Shown here: in pieces, positions 44,773 through 53,338 of the stretch
How the letters are laid out: every line of letters begins with the position of its first letter
How positions within the stretch are numbered: the first letter of the stretch is position 1
Origin: Acidobacteriota bacterium
Lineage (GTDB): Bacteria; Acidobacteriota; Terriglobia; Acidiferrales; UBA7541
Assembly (NCBI GenBank): GCA_013289665.1
Contig: JABCZN010000009.1
Location: 100,736-164,735, forward strand
Direction of reading: 5' to 3'
Length of the DNA: 64,000 bases
Program-made: the position numbers and the translations under genes
Notes under the pieces: model-generated
Told to the model about the DNA's origin: nothing
The model's input: only the letters and a program-made list of their open reading frames with translations
The model's database searches: none

Positions 44773-45918
44773 ATGAAGATTCGTCGTTTGAGAGTTGGTG
44801 TGGGCGTTTTGGTGGGGATTGGGCTGGGTCTGATTCTGGCGTATGGGGCGAAAGCTGGACAGGATGTGGATGGGCGGGTGGATGCGTTTGTTGGGGCGGA
44901 GATGCGGGAGCACGGGATACCCGGGTTGGCGTTGGCGGTTTTGCGGGACGGGAAGGTGGTGAAGGCGCAGGGGTATGGGTTGGCGAATTTGGAGTTGGAT
45001 GTGGCGGTGAAGCCGGAAACGGTGTTTCAGACGGGGTCAGTGGGGAAACAGTTTGCGGCTACGGCGGTTATGATGCTGGTGGAGGAGGGGAAGGTTGGGT
45101 TGGACGACAAGTTGAGCAAGTATCTGGCGGGGACGCCGCCGGCCTGGAAAGACGTGACGGTGCGGAATTTGCTTACGCACACATCGGGGATCGCGGACTA
45201 TACCGACAGTACGTACACGAAGGCGGGAGGTTTGATCAACCTGCGCGGGGATTATACGGAGGCGGAGTTGTATCAGAAGTTGATTCAGCTACCGCTCAAC
45301 TTTGAGACCGGGTCCAAATGGAAATACAGCAATACCGGTTATGTGCTGTTGGGATTTGTGATTCACAAGTTGACCGGGGAATTTTATGGAGATTTTCTGC
45401 AGGAACGGATTTTTCGGCCGCTGGGGATGAGCGCTACGCGGATTATCAGCGAGGCGGATATTGTGCCGAACCGGGCGAGCGGGTATGAGCTGGTGAAGGG
45501 CGAGATCAAGAATCAGGAGTGGGTGTCGGCGACGCTGAATACTACGGCGGATGGAGCGTTGTATACAAACGTGGTGGATTTGGGGAAATGGGATGCCGCG
45601 CTCTATACAGAGAAGCTTCTGAAGCGCGGGAGTTTTGAGCAGATGTGGACGCCGGTTCGGTTGAAGGATGGGAAGACCTATCCGTACGGGTTTGGGTGGT
45701 TTTTGAGCGAGGTGAATGAGCACCGGTTGATTGAGCATGACGGGTCGTGGCAGGGGTTTACGATGAATATTTCTAGATACGTAGACGACAAGCTGACGGT
45801 GATTGTGATGACTAATCTGGATTCGGGGCATGCGAAGCCGGAGCAAACGGCGCATGGAGTGGCGGGGATTTATGTGGCGGGGTTGAAAGAGAAAGAAAAG
45901 AGTTCCCCGCAGAGGTAG
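44773..45918 (+). CDS. Serine hydrolase, beta-lactamase/DD-peptidase (class C) family
   Basis: 381 aa from the ATG at 44773 (a GTG four codons earlier is possible). Signal peptide (residues 5-28, VGVGVLVGIGLGLILAYGAK). Catalytic SVGKQF (Ser-x-x-Lys) near residue 75, YSNTGY (Tyr-x-Asn) near 180, and a His-x-Gly-type HDGSWQG motif near 315. Periplasmic esterase, peptidase or beta-lactamase-like; substrate unknown. Follows uppP on the same strand, so an envelope role is plausible. Confidence 0.88.
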   Translation: MKIRRLRVGVGVLVGIGLGLILAYGAKAGQDVDGRVDAFVGAEMREHGIPGLALAVLRDGKVVKAQGYGLANLELDVAVKPETVFQTGSVGKQFAATAVMMLVEEGKVGLDDKLSKYLAGTPPAWKDVTVRNLLTHTSGIADYTDSTYTKAGGLINLRGDYTEAELYQKLIQLPLNFETGSKWKYSNTGYVLLGFVIHKLTGEFYGDFLQERIFRPLGMSATRIISEADIVPNRASGYELVKGEIKNQEWVSATLNTTADGALYTNVVDLGKWDAALYTEKLLKRGSFEQMWTPVRLKDGKTYPYGFGWFLSEVNEHRLIEHDGSWQGFTMNISRYVDDKLTVIVMTNLDSGHAKPEQTAHGVAGIYVAGLKEKEKSSPQR

Positions 45919-46313
45919 CCGAGGCGCCTCAGAGCTCAGGGAGAAGATCATAGACAAGGGGACAGGCTGAAGCCCGTGCTACTGGAGAGCGAGGCCGCGG
46001 GAAGGTGGCCGCGACAGCTGGCGGGATATGAGATTGGAAACACTGTGGAAGATGGGCTTGTGCGGGCCGCGGAGTTTGTTATGATTTGGACGTTCCTCGT
46101 GAGCAGGGGCTACAGCGCCGCTTCCTGTTCAGCGACACAGCGGAATTGTTGTGCTCGTATACACTCAGCCTTCCCCAGCTATAAGAGCGGGCCGAGCGAG
46201 CTCGGCCTCTACAAAGGCAAAACCGATAGCGCCCGTCCCTCAGAACCACCCGGGACGGAAAGAATGCGCCGGTCTCAGAAGACGGCCGCTGCATCGGAGC
46301 TGAGGAGAATTTT
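45919..46313. repeat. Intergenic repeats upstream of ftsK
   Basis: GACAGGCTGAAGCCCGTGCTACTGG (45960-45984), GAGCGGGCCGAGCGAGCTCGGCCTCTAC (46186-46213) and GCGCCGGTCTCAGAAGACGGCCGC (46266-46289). The stretch 46080-46180 shows nothing recognisable. Confidence 0.65.
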
Positions 46314-48734
46314 GTGCGCTTCCTTACACCTACCGAAAATAAACGGCTGAATGAACTGATTGGGTTTTTGTGCATCGTTGCGGCTGTCCTGGTGGCACTG
46401 TCCCTGCTGACATACAATCCGCGGGATGCGGCCTTCAACGTGAGTGCTGCGAGCGGAGAGGATCACGTCGCGCAAAACCTGATGGGTCCCGTCGGTGCGT
46501 ACAGTTCCGACCTTTTGTTTCAGTTTTTTGGGTTTGCGGCGTTCCTGGTACCCGTCGCGGTGGGTATTCTTGGTTACCGCTGGTGCCGGAGCCGGGCGAT
46601 TGACTCACAGGTCGCGACGATATCCGGTTATGTGTTGCTGATGTTGTCGCTCCCTTCCCTGTTTGCTATGGCCCGGATCCGAGACATACGTGGCGCGGTG
46701 CCCGCTGGGGGACTGTTGGGCACACTCGTCTCGCAAGGACTTAGAAGCGGATTCAATGTTTGGGGTGCAGCGCTGGTGGCCCTCACCCTCTTTTTCGTGT
46801 CGCTGTTTATGGCCACGAGATTTTCCTTCAGCGGGGCGCATGCCTGGGCGAGCGGTGCGAAAGGGCCGCTCGGGAAGATTGAGAATATGGGGATTTTGCA
46901 GCGGGCTCAGGCACGCTGGCAGGACTGGCGGGAAGAGCGGGAGCAGGAGCGGATGCGGCGGGCGGTCGAAGAGCGGCGGATTGTGGGACGCAAGCCAGTG
47001 GCTCCGCAGATCGCGGGCAAAGCGGAGCCGGAACAGCCGAAGGGTATCAAGCTGGAGGATTTAAGCGACATTTTCAAGAGGAAGAAGGCCGCAGCGGTGG
47101 AGGAGAAGGACGACGAGGAAGAGGACCTGAAGCATAAGGCGCCGATTATGGTGCTGAATAAAGAGAAAGCCTTTGCTGGCGCTCAGGGTAAAGGCGAGAC
47201 GAAGATTGCCAAAGGGAACGCGAACTATAAGCTGCCGTCGATCAGCCTGCTGCGCGAAGGCGAGGGCAGTCACAAGCTGGACGAAAACGAATTGAAGTTT
47301 CGGGCGCGTGCGATTGAAGAGAAGTGCCACGAGTTTGACGTGGAAGGGCGCGTGACGCAGATTAACCCGGGGCCCGTGGTGACGACGTTTGAGTTCAAGC
47401 CGGAAGCAGGGATCAAGTACAGCCGGATTATCGGATTGACGGAGGATTTGTGTCTGGCGCTGCAGGCGGAGTCGATTCTGATCGAGCGCATCCCGGGCAA
47501 ATCGACGATTGGCATTGAGGTGCCGAACGACCGGCGGGAAACGATCGCGCTGCGGGAGATTATCGAGGCTCCGGAGTTTGCGAATTCACCGAGCAAGCTG
47601 ACGCTGGCGATGGGACGTGATTTGCATGGGCGAATCCGGATTACGGATCTGGCTTCAATGCCGCACTTGCTGATTGCGGGTTCGACGGGCACGGGCAAGA
47701 GCGTGTTCATCAACTCGTTGATGATGTCGATTCTATACAAGGCGACGCCGGACGAAGTGAAGATGGTGTTGGTGGACCCGAAGCGGCTGGAATTGAATTT
47801 GTATGAGGGGATTCCGCACCTGATCGCGCCGGTGGTGACGGACCCGAAGATAGCGTCGAACGTGCTACGGAATGCGACGCGAGAGATGGAGAACCGGCTG
47901 AAGTTGCTGGCGCAGCGCGGCGTGCGGAATATTGACCAGTACAACCGGACGTTTCAGAAGCAGCAACCGCTTTCGCTGTTTGACAATGCGGCGGAGAGCG
48001 AGCACAAGCCGCTTCCCTATTTGATCATCATTATTGACGAGCTGGCGGACTTGATGATGGTGGACACGAACAATGTGGAGGAATCGATCACGCGGCTGGC
48101 GCAAATGGCGCGCGCGGTGGGGATTCATTTGATTTTGGCGACGCAGCGGCCCTCGGTGGACGTGATTACGGGGTTGATCAAGGCGAACTTCCCTGCCCGG
48201 ATTTCTTTCCGCGTGGCGAGCAAGGTGGACTCACGGACGATTCTGGATTCGAATGGGTCGGAGTCGCTGCTGGGCAAGGGCGACATGCTGTATTTGCCGG
48301 CGGGGTCGGCGCGCTTGCACAGGATTCATGGGCCGTTGGTGAGCGAGGACGAGATTACGAGCGTGTGCGATTTTTGGCGGCAACAGGCGCAGGCGAAATA
48401 CAACGAGGCCTTGCTGGAGGCGCCGAAGGACGAGGACGGGAAGGTTTCAAGTGGCGCGAAAGGCGGCGGTTCACAGAGCGTGGGGGAGGCGGACGCCGGT
48501 GGGGAAGATGTGGACGACGATCTGTACCAGGATGCGGTGCGGATATGCTGCGAGATGGGGCGGGCGTCTACTTCGACATTGCAGCGGAGATTGCGGATTG
48601 GATATGGGCGGGCGGCGCATTTGATCGATTTGATGGAGAAGGACGGGATTGTGGGGCCGCCCGATGGAACGCGGCCGCGCGAGATGCTGAAGGATCGGAG
48701 CTGGATGAAGGAGTTTGATGATTCTCAAGCATGA
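46314..48734 (+). CDS. ftsK: DNA translocase FtsK
   Basis: 806 aa. GTG start at 46314 with GAGGAG upstream. Four N-terminal membrane helices (residues 18-170), a charged linker (200-310), then the motor: Walker A AGSTGTGKSVFINS, Walker B YLIIIIDELADLMM, RKxxx-type QRPSVDVITGLIKANFP. C-terminal gamma winged-helix (AVRICCEMGRASTSTLQRRL to the end) for KOPS reading. Segregates chromosome termini at division. The linker piece EKAFAGAQGKGE is encoded by GCCTTTGCTGGCGCTCAGGG, close to an intergenic repeat at 29466. Confidence 0.96.
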   Translation: MRFLTPTENKRLNELIGFLCIVAAVLVALSLLTYNPRDAAFNVSAASGEDHVAQNLMGPVGAYSSDLLFQFFGFAAFLVPVAVGILGYRWCRSRAIDSQVATISGYVLLMLSLPSLFAMARIRDIRGAVPAGGLLGTLVSQGLRSGFNVWGAALVALTLFFVSLFMATRFSFSGAHAWASGAKGPLGKIENMGILQRAQARWQDWREEREQERMRRAVEERRIVGRKPVAPQIAGKAEPEQPKGIKLEDLSDIFKRKKAAAVEEKDDEEEDLKHKAPIMVLNKEKAFAGAQGKGETKIAKGNANYKLPSISLLREGEGSHKLDENELKFRARAIEEKCHEFDVEGRVTQINPGPVVTTFEFKPEAGIKYSRIIGLTEDLCLALQAESILIERIPGKSTIGIEVPNDRRETIALREIIEAPEFANSPSKLTLAMGRDLHGRIRITDLASMPHLLIAGSTGTGKSVFINSLMMSILYKATPDEVKMVLVDPKRLELNLYEGIPHLIAPVVTDPKIASNVLRNATREMENRLKLLAQRGVRNIDQYNRTFQKQQPLSLFDNAAESEHKPLPYLIIIIDELADLMMVDTNNVEESITRLAQMARAVGIHLILATQRPSVDVITGLIKANFPARISFRVASKVDSRTILDSNGSESLLGKGDMLYLPAGSARLHRIHGPLVSEDEITSVCDFWRQQAQAKYNEALLEAPKDEDGKVSSGAKGGGSQSVGEADAGGEDVDDDLYQDAVRICCEMGRASTSTLQRRLRIGYGRAAHLIDLMEKDGIVGPPDGTRPREMLKDRSWMKEFDDSQA

Positions 48735-48825
48735 GTGATGCGTTGGACTGGGATTGATAACAGATAGTAGGGATCAGATAACAGGTAGCTACGAACGGCT
48801 TCCCTCTACAATTTTTCTTGGCTGC

Positions 48826-49686
48826 ATGATTCGCTTTCGACAAGGATTTCTTGGACTGCTAGCCGACCCTGTTCGCCGGGGGTATCCCCGATTGGAAAAT
48901 GCCTCCCTTAGGGTCCTCCTTATTTGTGTAACGTGTGTGTGCGGCGCCGTGGGCGTCTGCGGGCAGCAGCGACCGCGAGTAGTGCATGTGTTTGTGGCGC
49001 TGGCGGACAACGTAGATCAGGGAATTGTGCCCGTGCCAGCGGCATTGGGGAATGGGGACGATCCCGGGCGAAACCTGTACTGGGGCGCAGCGTACTGGGT
49101 GCGTACGTATTTCCGGAAAAGTACAGAGTGGAACGAAATTGCTGTGATTCAGAACCCTAGCGCGGCAGTACTACAGCGAGCCGTTTTCTACGACGCGAGC
49201 CACAACGTATATCTGGTTGCTGACGCGTATCAGGGCCGCGAGATCAAAGAAGCGATTGTGGATTTTTCCCAGGCGGCCGCTGGAATAAATGACGAGAAGG
49301 CGATTCATGTGAAAGGAGCGAATGGAAAGGAACTGGAGATCTCTCCCCAGCCCGACCTGGCTGTTTACGTGGGGCATGACGGGTTGATGGATTTCGCGAT
49401 CGAGGGGAAGTTTCAGGGCAAGGCGGTCGGCGAGCGACAGGCGATCGTCCTCGCGTGTGAGAGCAAGGCGTGCTTCGGTCCTAGCCTGAGGCCGACGGGA
49501 GCAAAGCCGATTCTTTGGACCATGGGATTGATGGCGCCCGAAGCGTACACGCTGAAGGATGCGGTGGACGGTTGGATGGCGGGTGAGACGGCTGAGCAGA
49601 TTCGAGAACGCGCAGCGAGAGCGTACTCCGAATACCAGAAGATCAGTATGAGCTCAGCGTTGCGGTTGTTTTCATCGGGATGGTAG
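48826..49686 (+). CDS. Hypothetical exported protein
   Basis: 286 aa from the ATG at 48826. A hydrophobic stretch near residues 25-45 (VLLICVTCVCGAVGVCGQ) looks like a late signal peptide or lipoprotein-type leader. The mature part has VVHVFVALADNVDQGIVPVP, GRNLYWGAAYWVRTYF and YVGHDGLMDF, with conserved-looking aromatic and His residues, but I do not recognise the family. Follows ftsK; base composition is closer to the later accessory genes. Confidence 0.55.
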   Translation: MIRFRQGFLGLLADPVRRGYPRLENASLRVLLICVTCVCGAVGVCGQQRPRVVHVFVALADNVDQGIVPVPAALGNGDDPGRNLYWGAAYWVRTYFRKSTEWNEIAVIQNPSAAVLQRAVFYDASHNVYLVADAYQGREIKEAIVDFSQAAAGINDEKAIHVKGANGKELEISPQPDLAVYVGHDGLMDFAIEGKFQGKAVGERQAIVLACESKACFGPSLRPTGAKPILWTMGLMAPEAYTLKDAVDGWMAGETAEQIRERAARAYSEYQKISMSSALRLFSSGW

Positions 49687-49783
49687 CCACCGAGAGCGCA
49701 GTCAGAAACGGCTGTGCACAGGGAGAAGAGAAACCCAAGAGGCCGGCGTAAAGCCGCCCCACACCCACAGGATAATTCGTGCG

Positions 49784-50263
49784 CTACCGGGATTCGAGGA
49801 ATTTGCCGAGGGTGGTGGCGGCGTGTTCGCAGAGTTTGCGATCGTCGGGGCCGAAGGCAGCGAGGAAGTGGGAGTCAATGTCGAGTTCGCCGACGACTTT
49901 GCCGCGGACAAAGACGGGGACGACGATTTCGGATTTGGTTTCAAGGGAACAGGCGAGATAGCGGGAGTCGGAGTTGACGTCGTCGACGACGACGGTTTTG
50001 CCGCTGGAGGCTGCGGCGCCGCAGATGCCCTGATTGAGCGGAATGCGGGTGTGGGGAGTCATGGTGCCTTTGAAGGGACCGAGTACGAGCGTGTCGCCGC
50101 CTTCCCTTTCGAGCATGTAGAAGCCGACCCAGTTGTAGCGGGTGAGCTCTTCGTGGAGAAGGGCGACGATGGATTTCATGAGGGCTTCGCCGGACGCGGC
50201 GGATTTGGCCAGTGCGTCGAGTTGGAGGATCAGATCTGCGGATTTTGGATGTGTGGATGTCAT
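49784..50263 (-). CDS. Free methionine-(R)-sulfoxide reductase (GAF type)
   Basis: 159 aa from the ATG at 50263. Single GAF domain with the fRMsr pattern: NWVGFYMLEREGGDTLVLGPF, GICGAAASSGKTVVVDDV, RYLACSLETKSEIVVPVF, and GELDIDSHFLAAF. The Cys in GICG and in YLAC are the usual redox pair. Reduces free Met-R-sulfoxide. Stands next to the tRNA gene, convergent with it in no operon. Confidence 0.88.
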   Translation of the reverse strand: MTSTHPKSADLILQLDALAKSAASGEALMKSIVALLHEELTRYNWVGFYMLEREGGDTLVLGPFKGTMTPHTRIPLNQGICGAAASSGKTVVVDDVNSDSRYLACSLETKSEIVVPVFVRGKVVGELDIDSHFLAAFGPDDRKLCEHAATTLGKFLESR

Positions 50264-50415
50264 CAGGATTATTTTAGCGTGGGTGTAGGTCAGGGGCAAA
50301 AAATCAAAAATGCCCGCCCCGTAGGACCATGCGGGACAAGCAAAAGACGTCCGCCTCCCTCCTCCGGCAGGCAGAAAGCGGCCACGCCATAAGAATTGGA
50401 AAAAAATGGCGGAAT

Positions 50416-50444
50416 TTGACAGCGTTGGGGGCGAACACTAAACT
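50416..50444 (+). promoter_or_regulatory. Promoter of tRNA-Phe
   Basis: TTGACA (50416-50421), 17-nt spacer, TAAACT (50439-50444); start of transcription about 7 nt before the tRNA. Confidence 0.7.
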
Positions 50445-50458
50445 ACTAAAGTTGAGTT

Positions 50459-50533
50459 GCCGGGGTAGCTCATTGGTAGAGCGCCGCCCTGAAAAGGCGG
50501 GCGTAGCCAGTTCGATTCTGGCCCCCGGCACCA
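50459..50533 (+). tRNA. tRNA-Phe (anticodon GAA), CCA encoded
   Basis: Complete cloverleaf: acceptor GCCGGGG/CCCCGGC, D-arm GCTC-ATTGGTA-GAGC, anticodon arm CCGCC-CTGAAAA-GGCGG, T-arm GCCAG-TTCGATT-CTGGC, discriminator A and encoded CCA (50531-50533). Serves as the left end of the integrated element, as the recombinase frame runs into it on the other strand. Confidence 0.97.
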
Positions 50534-52143
50534 CTCAGTTGTGTAAACGCTTCTTCTCCGAAGAAGTCTATCTCCCCATTGGCTTTAAAGCTGATCTTCC
50601 CGCCTTCTGAAACTCTCTCCAAGGTGAACTTGCCCACCTGTTCAGCCAGGAGTGCTCGCGCTTCGTGGATTGCTTTGGGGTCGGCCAGCACATCCCGTAG
50701 ACGGTTAAGGCGGGAAATAGCGAACGCACGCAACTCGGCGAGCTTTTCTTGGACCGAGCCGGGGCCTGCCTCTATGGCTTGGTTGGTAATCTCCCGGAGT
50801 CTGGCTTCGCGCTCGGTGATTGCAGCCATGACGCTCTGCGATCCGCTTCCAGTGGCAATCATCTCGACCAGGCGTTTCAATTCCACCTCGATTCGCTGCT
50901 TCTCTTCACGGAGCGCTTTGAGCCAAGAGTCGAAGGCGCTGTGCCGCTGTCGAATCTCCTCTTGAAGCCCCGCGATGACGTAATCGATCAAATCTTCCCG
51001 GAGCACGCGATGCTGTAGCCCAGCAAGAAGGCGATCTTCCAACTGTTGGCGCTGGATCCGCAGGTCGTTCTTGCAAACGCTGTCGCCGCGCTGGGTGTGA
51101 AGGGAGCACCCATATTCCGACCTGGAAGTCTTGGCTCTCCCACCCACCAGTGTGATGCTACCTCCGCATTCACCGCAGATCAGGAGGCCAGAAAACAAAT
51201 AGACCTGCTTTGCCTGCCCCCGGGTCAATCCCGTGCCTTCAACTCCAGCGCCCCAGAGCTTCTGGGTGATCTTAAACCTCCGCTCCACCGAGGCGAACAA
51301 TTCTTCGGTCACGATTCGCAAGTGCGGCACCGGTGTGATAACCCACTCTGATTCAGGTCGACGGCGGTAAATTCTCCTGCCCGTTCCCGGCACCCGCACT
51401 TTGCGCTTCGTGTTCCAGATGATTTGCCCACTGTATCTCCGATTTTTCAGGATGTGGCGAACCGATGACACGCACCATGACTGACTCACTCGGCCCTTCT
51501 GCGGCTGGGGTGACTTCATGCCTTCCCCGTTCAACGCGTGGGCGATCCGCTTCAGAGAGTAGCCGTTGGAGTACATCTCGAACATACGCCGAATTGTGGC
51601 CGCTTCGTTTTCAACGATTTCGAGCTTCACGCCATCCAACTCCCGGATGCTGCGATAGCCGAACACGCGGCCGCCGGTGTGAAGTGCTTTCAGGGCACAG
51701 CCCTGCATCCCTCGGTGAGTCTTTTGGCCGAGCTCGCGCGGATACACGCTGTCGATCAGGCCGTGCACGCCGAAGAGTATTTCAGCCTGGGAACTGTCCG
51801 AGTCGACGCCCTGCGACACGGCTACCAAACGGACGCCCGCGAACGTCAGGCGCTCGTACAGGTTGAGCGCATCAGCCAGCTTCCGGGTGAGTCGCGAAGT
51901 GTCGTCGATAAGAATTGCCCCGAATGCTCGATCGCTCTGTTCGGCTGCGGAGAGGAGGCTTTGGAGGCCGGTTCGCTCCGCACTCGTTCCGCTGACTGCG
52001 TGGTCTGTGAAAATGCAGTCTTCGAGCACGGTCCAGCCCTGGCGCTTGGCGTACTCGCGACACTTCCGAATCTGATCTTCGATGGAGATGGGGGATTGCC
52101 GATCACTGCTGAAGCGGGCGTAAATGGCGCAGCGAAGGATCAC
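50470..52143 (-). CDS. Large serine recombinase (site-specific integrase)
   Basis: 557 aa from the GTG at 52143. Resolvase catalytic domain: CAIYARFSSDRQSPISIEDQ (Ser in YARFSSD), ILIDDTSRLTRKLADAL. Recombinase domain near 160-290 (GYRSIRELDGVKLEIVENEA; RHILKNRRYSGQIIWN). Zinc ribbon with LLICGECGGSITL and a later Cys pair, then a coiled coil. The last ~20 residues (GAGGQNRTGYARLFRAALYQ) are encoded antisense to the tRNA-Phe, so integration at the tRNA fixes the C-terminus. Start overlaps the upstream small gene by four bases (GTGA). Confidence 0.9.
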   Translation of the reverse strand: MILRCAIYARFSSDRQSPISIEDQIRKCREYAKRQGWTVLEDCIFTDHAVSGTSAERTGLQSLLSAAEQSDRAFGAILIDDTSRLTRKLADALNLYERLTFAGVRLVAVSQGVDSDSSQAEILFGVHGLIDSVYPRELGQKTHRGMQGCALKALHTGGRVFGYRSIRELDGVKLEIVENEAATIRRMFEMYSNGYSLKRIAHALNGEGMKSPQPQKGRVSQSWCVSSVRHILKNRRYSGQIIWNTKRKVRVPGTGRRIYRRRPESEWVITPVPHLRIVTEELFASVERRFKITQKLWGAGVEGTGLTRGQAKQVYLFSGLLICGECGGSITLVGGRAKTSRSEYGCSLHTQRGDSVCKNDLRIQRQQLEDRLLAGLQHRVLREDLIDYVIAGLQEEIRQRHSAFDSWLKALREEKQRIEVELKRLVEMIATGSGSQSVMAAITEREARLREITNQAIEAGPGSVQEKLAELRAFAISRLNRLRDVLADPKAIHEARALLAEQVGKFTLERVSEGGKISFKANGEIDFFGEEAFTQLSGAGGQNRTGYARLFRAALYQ

Positions 52144-52352
52144 GGTGTCACCTCGGCTGATAGCCTGCTCATCTGTTGGAACTCTGCCACACGGGAGGGC
52201 TGTTTCGCAATCTGCTTTGCATCCCGCTCGGCGAGGTATTCTCGCGCGAGCGCGGGAATGATCACCCTGTCTGCCCACTCGCGTAACGCCGGTGGGAGCT
52301 TCGCTCCAAGTTTTTCTCTTTCAGTCACACACAGCCCCAATTCTCCTTTCAC
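52140..52352 (-). CDS. Small protein coupled to the serine recombinase
   Basis: 70 aa from the GTG at 52352. Helical, charged: EKLGAKLPPALREWADRVII, ALAREYLAERDAKQIAKQPS. Its stop overlaps the recombinase GTG (GTGA), so the two are translated together. No family recognised; it could be a recombination directionality or accessory factor (guess). Confidence 0.5.
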   Translation of the reverse strand: MKGELGLCVTEREKLGAKLPPALREWADRVIIPALAREYLAERDAKQIAKQPSRVAEFQQMSRLSAEVTP

Positions 52353-52425
52353 AAAACGATTCCCGGTGGGCGCCGGGCCGCAGCTCGCGTCAAGCCGCCG
52401 CGGGTGGCCTTTCGAATTGTCGTGC

Positions 52426-53334
52426 TTACCGCTGATACTCCGGAGGAAGCATTGTCGGCCCCGGAATTTTGGAGATGGCATCATCCTTCACATAATCGCT
52501 ATACTTCGGCCCCCCGCTAGGCATCCTGGCTAGTGGCCCAGGTTCTCTGTCTGGCACCTCGTGAGTTGGAAATCCATCATCCTCGGCATCCAGCTTGTGC
52601 TTCGCTCGATAGAACTGCGGTGGGACGGGAATTTTTTGGGCTTGGCAGTACTGAATAAAACTTTCCATCAAATCAACCAGATCTTCGCCCGGTGGTGCAG
52701 CTTCATAGAAGACTTCCCACCCTCGGCAGAATTTCAGGGTTCCGCAGGGCTTAAGCCCAACGGCTTTCCAACTGTGGTGTGGTTTGGGTTTGGTTTGCCC
52801 TTTAGGGGGAGTGGCAGCGGTAATCGCAGCTTCTTCTCCTTCTTTTTTCTCAGTTCTTACTTCTCTATCACCCGACAGCTTCGCGTCAGCTCCAGACGAA
52901 AGTGACGACAGTTCACCGACAGGCTCAAGCGCAGGATTGCGCCAATCCGTTGTAGCTTCTCCTTTTACACGGAACTCGTTCCCCGACAGATCATGGACAG
53001 ATGCCCGACAAACTAAGATCGGATAATTGCCGCGCTTTCCGCGCACATTCCATCGCCTAATCCACCCTATTTCTTCAAGGTGTTCCAGTGAACGCTGGAT
53101 TGCGCGTTCACTAATCTGGCTCGGACACGTAGCGTGTATTGCCGTCGCCGATGTGATGCACACGCCTGGTGGTAGTGATGAACCGCTCCCAACTACGAGG
53201 TTCGCCTTCAGGTTGAGGTAATCGTGAACCGCCAGATCCAGGAGGCTGATGGTTCCAGCTTCTAAGTGCTCCAGGATGCCACGGCGCCTCTTGTAGAATC
53301 CCAATCCGCCATTCGATTTAGCACCAGCACCCAC
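52426..53334 (-). CDS. Winged-helix replication-type protein
   Basis: 302 aa from the ATG at 53334. Residues 20-110 form a winged helix: ISLLDLAVHDYLNLKANLV, then CPSQISERAIQRSLEHLEEI and GWIRRWNVRGKRGNYPILV, as in phage replication or RepA-like proteins. A Lys/Pro-rich linker and a distinct C-terminal region (KFCRGWEVFYEAAPPGEDLV) follow. The next upstream gene has a parallel build (N-terminal HTH-like domain, linker, similar GxIxFxxxWE motif), which hints at an old duplication. Confidence 0.6.
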   Translation of the reverse strand: MGAGAKSNGGLGFYKRRRGILEHLEAGTISLLDLAVHDYLNLKANLVVGSGSSLPPGVCITSATAIHATCPSQISERAIQRSLEHLEEIGWIRRWNVRGKRGNYPILVCRASVHDLSGNEFRVKGEATTDWRNPALEPVGELSSLSSGADAKLSGDREVRTEKKEGEEAAITAATPPKGQTKPKPHHSWKAVGLKPCGTLKFCRGWEVFYEAAPPGEDLVDLMESFIQYCQAQKIPVPPQFYRAKHKLDAEDDGFPTHEVPDREPGPLARMPSGGPKYSDYVKDDAISKIPGPTMLPPEYQR

Positions 53335-53338
53335 CGCT

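Noticed and set aside
50304..50534. 76-aa minus-strand ORF across the tRNA (MVPGARIELATPAFSGRRS)
   Set aside because: This is the common mistranslation of a tRNA antisense strand; the tRNA is real.
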